Assembly: GCF_049650445.1 (NCBI RefSeq)
Contig: NZ_JBASAD010000020.1
Span: forward strand, 49,770 to 113,769
DNA: 64,000 nt
Reading direction: 5' to 3'
Source: Castellaniella sp049650445
GTDB taxonomy: Bacteria; Pseudomonadota; Gammaproteobacteria; Burkholderiales; Burkholderiaceae_B
Shown here: positions 60,513 through 64,000 of the stretch, piece after piece
How the letters are laid out: each line of letters opens with the position of its first letter
Numbering within the stretch: the stretch's first letter is position 1
The notes under the pieces: model-generated
What the model saw: the letters and a program-made list of their open reading frames with translations, nothing else
Databases searched by the model: none
Told to the model about the DNA's origin: nothing
Translations under genes and position numbers: made by a program

Positions 60513-61768
60513 TGCGAAACTCCCCGATTGAAGAACAGCGGCTGGTACGGCCGCAGCACCAGATCCCGGTTGACGATGATGCGAACCGGCAGGCCCGGCC
60601 GCGTCGTCAGCGTCGGCTGGATGTTCATGTTGCGCCGGGTCATCTCCTGGCCGACCTGATTGATGCTGTCCTGTGCGCTGTCGCGTCCGGCAATGACGAT
60701 GCGGTTGCCGTCCTGCCGGTTCTCCGGCGCAGCCAACTCAGCGCCGACGCCCAGCAGCGTCGTCAGCACCGCGCCCGCGATGATGCGATTCCAATGCCAG
60801 TCCACGTCGTCCTCCAGGCCGGCGTAGCCGGCCGGGTCGGTGCCGACAAGGTTGTCGAGCGCCAGCGAGGACGTGTCGGGCAGGATGACCCGGTTCCACA
60901 CCACCTGCACGCGACTCTGCCCGTAGCTGACCTGGCTGTTGTAGCGCCCGAGGATGCGCGATCCTTGCGGGATCAGCAGGAACTTGCCCGTGGCCGAGTC
61001 ATAGACCGGCTCCGTCACCGTGGCGATCACGTCGCCCGGCAAGTCCGACTTGATACCCGTCACCAGCGCACCGGCGATCACCGTTCCCGCCATCACCTGA
61101 TACGGCGACGCCGGCAACGCCAGGTTGCCGGAATTGCGGGTTTCCGTAGAACCGGCTTTCAGGAATGCCTCTTTCTGATCTTGCCGGTTCTGCACGGCGG
61201 TCGGGTCGGCGGGCTGGGCCGATGTCGAAGCGGGCCCGGCAGCGAGCGGGTCGAAGGCCGCGAGCGTGCTTGCTGCACCCGGCGCCGCCTGCGCCACCAT
61301 GGCGGCGGCTTGGCCGCCCGAGCGGAAGAACACCGACGAAGCCGCAGCGGCTTCCGCCTCCTTGCGCAAGGCGTCATTCGGGTCGTGGCCGGGCGCCGAG
61401 TAGGCGGCCACGGCCGGCTGCTGCGAGGCCACGATGGCCGGTCCGAGGTCGCCCGGTAGCGGCGGCCCCAGCTCGGGCACCTTCGGCGTCAGCTTCGAGT
61501 AGTCGGCCGGCAGGCCATCCAGCCCTTCGGACTTGGACACGCGATCGACGTTGTAAAGCTCGGTCTGCTCGTTGGCCCCGCGCCGCTGCGGCTGTAGCGA
61601 CCAGATCGTGGCCCCGAGCACGGCGACCGACAGGCCGCCGACGAGGATGGCCAGCGTGCGCCGGTTCAGGCGCGTGACCGGACGCGGCTGGGCGCGCAGC
61701 GCCACCGCCTCGGGCGCCATCTTGCCCGCCTGCGGCGTGGCAAGGTCGGGGGTGTCGTCCTGGCCCAT
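60509..61768 (-). CDS. trbI: conjugal transfer protein TrbI (VirB10-like)
   Basis: This 419-residue inner-membrane-anchored protein spans the periplasm in the mating channel. A cytoplasmic N-terminus precedes one membrane helix (TLAILVGGLSVAVLGATIW), then a proline-rich linker and a C-terminal VirB10 domain (YQVMAGTVIAGALVTGIKSDLPGDV, FLLIPQGSRILGRYN, MNIQPTLTTRPGLPVRIIV). The start at 61768 replaces a longer shadow start. Confidence 0.92.
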   Translation of the reverse strand: MGQDDTPDLATPQAGKMAPEAVALRAQPRPVTRLNRRTLAILVGGLSVAVLGATIWSLQPQRRGANEQTELYNVDRVSKSEGLDGLPADYSKLTPKVPELGPPLPGDLGPAIVASQQPAVAAYSAPGHDPNDALRKEAEAAAASSVFFRSGGQAAAMVAQAAPGAASTLAAFDPLAAGPASTSAQPADPTAVQNRQDQKEAFLKAGSTETRNSGNLALPASPYQVMAGTVIAGALVTGIKSDLPGDVIATVTEPVYDSATGKFLLIPQGSRILGRYNSQVSYGQSRVQVVWNRVILPDTSSLALDNLVGTDPAGYAGLEDDVDWHWNRIIAGAVLTTLLGVGAELAAPENRQDGNRIVIAGRDSAQDSINQVGQEMTRRNMNIQPTLTTRPGLPVRIIVNRDLVLRPYQPLFFNRGVSQ

Positions 61769-61769
61769 G

Positions 61770-62771
61770 TCAGTTCCTCCGCGTGCCATCCGTGCGCTCG
61801 ATCCGCACCATGTCGCCCTTGTCGCCACCCAAGCGCAACTCGGCGGCGCCGAAAAGACGATCGACGATGTAGTACGGTGAACGGAAACGGTAATTGACCA
61901 GTTGCCCGTCGCCTTGCGCACCGATGACGAACAGCGGCGGCAGCTCGCCTTGTGCGATGCCCGGCGGGAACTGGATATAGACCTTCTCGCCGTCATCGAA
62001 GGCGCGCAGTGGTTTCCACGGCGGACTGCTGCCGCTGATCGCGTAGCGGAAGCGCAGGTTTTCCAGCGATAGCCCGGTACCGACAGGCGCGGCGGCGCTG
62101 GCCGCCTGCGCCTGGCGCTGCAAGGCCAGCATCCGGTCGCGCGGGTACTCCCAGGACACCGACGCCATCCACGTCTTCTCGGTCGAGGTCAGCTCCAGCA
62201 GGTACGTCCGGCGGCTGGTGGTGATGACCAGATTCGTCTTGAGACCCGAGCGGATCGGCTTGACCAGCACGTTCACGCGCAGGTCGGCGCCGTTGCCGCT
62301 GGACGTGTCGCCCACGATCCAGCGCACGGTATCGCCAGCGGCCACCGTCACCAGTTCCTCGCCCGGCTGGAGTGCAATCACGGTCACTCGGCCCACGGCC
62401 GCATAGACCTGATACAGCGCGCCATCGGTGAAGGGCCACACCTGAATCGCGTTGACATAGCCCTCGCGCGTGGGCGCGATGCGTGCCTCGGCGTTGGCAC
62501 GCGAGACGCGCACCTTCTCGTCGGCCGGTTCCGGCGCAGGCTTGGCTTCCTCGCCCTCGGGCACTGGCTTCAACTGCGCCGGCATCGGCAACACCTCGGG
62601 CACAGTCACAACTTCCACTGGCTGAGGCGGTTCGGGCAGTGGCTGCGCCTGCACCGGCTCATCGAGCGAAATCACCGGCGGCGGCTTGCCCTGCGTGGCG
62701 CAGCCTGTGAACAAGATGGTTGATGCAAGCAGGATCACCGGCAAAGCGGATCTACGGAAAAGTGCATTCAT
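61770..62771 (-). CDS. trbG: conjugal transfer protein TrbG (VirB9-like lipoprotein)
   Basis: This 333-residue outer-membrane-complex protein has a lipobox signal (LLASTILFTGC, Cys at about 23), a Pro/Glu-rich linker, and a VirB9 domain (INAIQVWPFTDGALYQVYA-like block, TVRWIVGDT, RFRYAISG, FDDGEKVYIQFPPGI). It is 1 bp before trbI and overlaps trbF by 4 nt. Confidence 0.9.
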   Translation of the reverse strand: MNALFRRSALPVILLASTILFTGCATQGKPPPVISLDEPVQAQPLPEPPQPVEVVTVPEVLPMPAQLKPVPEGEEAKPAPEPADEKVRVSRANAEARIAPTREGYVNAIQVWPFTDGALYQVYAAVGRVTVIALQPGEELVTVAAGDTVRWIVGDTSSGNGADLRVNVLVKPIRSGLKTNLVITTSRRTYLLELTSTEKTWMASVSWEYPRDRMLALQRQAQAASAAAPVGTGLSLENLRFRYAISGSSPPWKPLRAFDDGEKVYIQFPPGIAQGELPPLFVIGAQGDGQLVNYRFRSPYYIVDRLFGAAELRLGGDKGDMVRIERTDGTRRN

Positions 62772-63472
62772 GGCTTGGCTCCTTCGGAAGAATCCAGTTC
62801 GCGGCTCCACGACAGGCCATTGACGTAGATGCCCAGGGGGTTCTTGCGCAGGCGTTCTTCGGTGCGCGGCGGCTGGAGCACGATGGACACCACGGCCGTC
62901 CACCGCTCCAGCCCAGCCGCGGCGCCATTGACGTAGCGGCGTTCCGTCCAGCGCACGTTGAACGACGTGTCGCTGGCGCGCACGACGCTGGTGATCTGCA
63001 CCGTTACCGACTCTTTGCCGATGCGCGCGAACGGATCGTTCACGCGCGCGTAGTCGTTGAGCACGGCCGCGCCCTTGTCGGTGGTGTGGTCGTAGGCGTC
63101 CAGCCAGTTCTGCCGCACCACGATCGGGTCGATGGACAGCGACCGAACCAGCGTGACGAAACGCGCGATGTGGTGCGCCGTCTGCGCATCGCTGGGCCGG
63201 TACGGCGTAGCGGCTTCGCCCACGGCGCGCACCTGGCCCGCGTTGTCCACCTCCACCACATAGGGCGTGACGATGGACTGCGCCGAGCGCCAGACCAGGC
63301 CGCCCGCCATCAGCAGCGCAAGCGCGAGGCAGCCGAAGGCCATGAGGCGCCAGTTTTTCGCCTGCACGCGGGACGAGCCAATGCGCTCGTCCCACACCTG
63401 GCCGGCAGCTTGGTACGGAGTGGCAGGCTGCGGCGTGTCGGCGTAGCGCACCTGCGGTCGTTTAAATCGCAT
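62768..63472 (-). CDS. trbF: conjugal transfer protein TrbF (VirB8-like)
   Basis: This 234-residue inner-membrane protein has one helix (LMAFGCLALALLMAGGLVW) and a periplasmic VirB8/NTF2-like domain (VVEVDNAGQVRAVGEA, FVTLVRSLSIDPIVVRQNWLDAY, NPLGIYVNGLSWSREL). It seeds assembly of the secretion channel. It lies 12 bp downstream of trbL. Confidence 0.92.
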   Translation of the reverse strand: MRFKRPQVRYADTPQPATPYQAAGQVWDERIGSSRVQAKNWRLMAFGCLALALLMAGGLVWRSAQSIVTPYVVEVDNAGQVRAVGEAATPYRPSDAQTAHHIARFVTLVRSLSIDPIVVRQNWLDAYDHTTDKGAAVLNDYARVNDPFARIGKESVTVQITSVVRASDTSFNVRWTERRYVNGAAAGLERWTAVVSIVLQPPRTEERLRKNPLGIYVNGLSWSRELDSSEGAKP

Positions 63473-63484
63473 GGTCAGTTCTCC

Positions 63485-64000
63485 TTATGAATTGGAATCG
63501 CGCAGGCTCGGCCCCTGGCCGGAGCCGCCGCCATCGCCACCGCGCAGCGCGTGGGCGGTGGTGGTCGCGGCATGAGTGAGTTGCTGGCGGCGGTGCAGCC
63601 GCTTGGCCCAAGCGGGCTGTTCTTGCTTCTGCGCGTTGGCGCCGCCCGCTGCGGCTTCGCCTGTGGAGGCCTGGCTGGATGCTCCGGCTCCACCGGATGC
63701 CGCACCCGCACCGTCGTCAGTCGGGCCGTTCCACCCGGCACGGAAGGAGCTGGTCATCTTCTGGCCGAAGGCGGATGCGCGGGACGCTGCACCCCGTCCG
63801 GCAGACTGCGCGCCGGTCTTGGCGACATTTCCCAAGCCGGCCATCGCGCCTTTCGCGCCACCGCCTGCGGCGGCGGAACCGGCCTGGAACGCCGAGCGTG
63901 CGCTGCTGGCCGTCGAGGTGGCAGCACGCGCACCACTGCCGGCGAGCTTGGCCGCGGCAGGCGCCATGCGCGCCCCGGCCATGACCGCGCCGCCTACGCC
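63485..64000 (-). CDS. trbL: conjugal transfer protein TrbL (VirB6-like), C-terminal part, gene continues past window
   Basis: The last about 171 codons are present. The region is a low-complexity Ala/Gly/Ser-rich tail (SSARSAFQAGSAAAGGG, GAKGAMAGLGNVAKTGAQSA, QEQPAWAKRLHRRQQLTHAA) as in TrbL of Tn4371-like elements. The membrane part lies beyond 64000. It is first in the visible trbL-trbF-trbG-trbI-DUF2274 run. Confidence 0.85.
   Translation of the reverse strand, partial: GVGGAVMAGARMAPAAAKLAGSGARAATSTASSARSAFQAGSAAAGGGAKGAMAGLGNVAKTGAQSAGRGAASRASAFGQKMTSSFRAGWNGPTDDGAGAASGGAGASSQASTGEAAAGGANAQKQEQPAWAKRLHRRQQLTHAATTTAHALRGGDGGGSGQGPSLRDSNS

Overview
The window is high-GC, densely coded chromosomal DNA, most likely from a betaproteobacterium of the Alcaligenaceae/Burkholderiales. 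This rests on the block ilvI-ilvH-ilvC-psd-pssA-rpsO-pnp, the bpt-aat pair, a phasin gene and familiar Bordetella/Achromobacter-type protein families. Genus and species cannot be fixed from the sequence alone.

Layout. 1-8.5 kb: end of a BepA-like protease gene; a leftward group with a YheT-type hydrolase, a SnoaL-like protein, a zinc-finger protein and ilvE; rhlE; a thioredoxin-like gene; an EI24 membrane protein; a CinA-type gene; an IclR regulator and a phasin (PHB granule protein). 8.5-13.2 kb: a structured intergenic repeat, then a two-gene RND efflux operon. 13.3-16.7 kb: pyrD, bpt, aat and a NUDIX gene, all leftward. 16.7-19.9 kb: a 4-hydroxyphenylacetate hydroxylase module (HpaA-type activator, C1-type reductase, C2-type oxygenase). 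20-25.5 kb: M20 peptidase, ZIP transporter, cold-shock gene, several small genes and tRNA-Cys. 25.5-34.7 kb: ferric-reductase-like flavocytochrome, a subtilase with a small propeptide-like partner, metallophosphoesterase, TauE, ABC exporter, universal stress protein and a hemerythrin-GGDEF protein. 34.7-36.2 kb: a manganese riboswitch with terC, then crcB. 36.3-45.3 kb: 3-hydroxybutyrate dehydrogenase, yaaA, and a malonate uptake and activation operon (GntR regulator, malonyl-CoA decarboxylase, enoyl-CoA hydratase, malonyl-CoA synthetase, TRAP transporter). 45.3-47.5 kb: a FUSC membrane protein. 47.6-55.7 kb: the branched-chain amino acid, phospholipid and RNA-turnover block.

55.8-60.3 kb is a scrambled zone. 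It holds speG, a truncated LysR start running into the end of a quinone oxidoreductase gene, tRNA-Ser, a Cds1-like PLP enzyme, a sensor gene truncated at both ends, a 41-nt intron-less 5' half of tRNA-Leu, and then a complete tRNA-Leu(UAA) gene split by a 232-nt group I intron. Directly beyond it lie the last genes of a conjugative type IV secretion module (DUF2274, trbI, trbG, trbF, partial trbL), which mark the end of an integrated Tn4371-like conjugative element.

The most interesting items are the intron-bearing tRNA-Leu with its disrupted intron-less partner at the edge of the conjugative element, and a two-copy intergenic stem-loop element (8.6 kb and 51.4 kb) whose copies differ by compensatory base-pair changes. 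All family assignments come from reading motifs; no database search was run.
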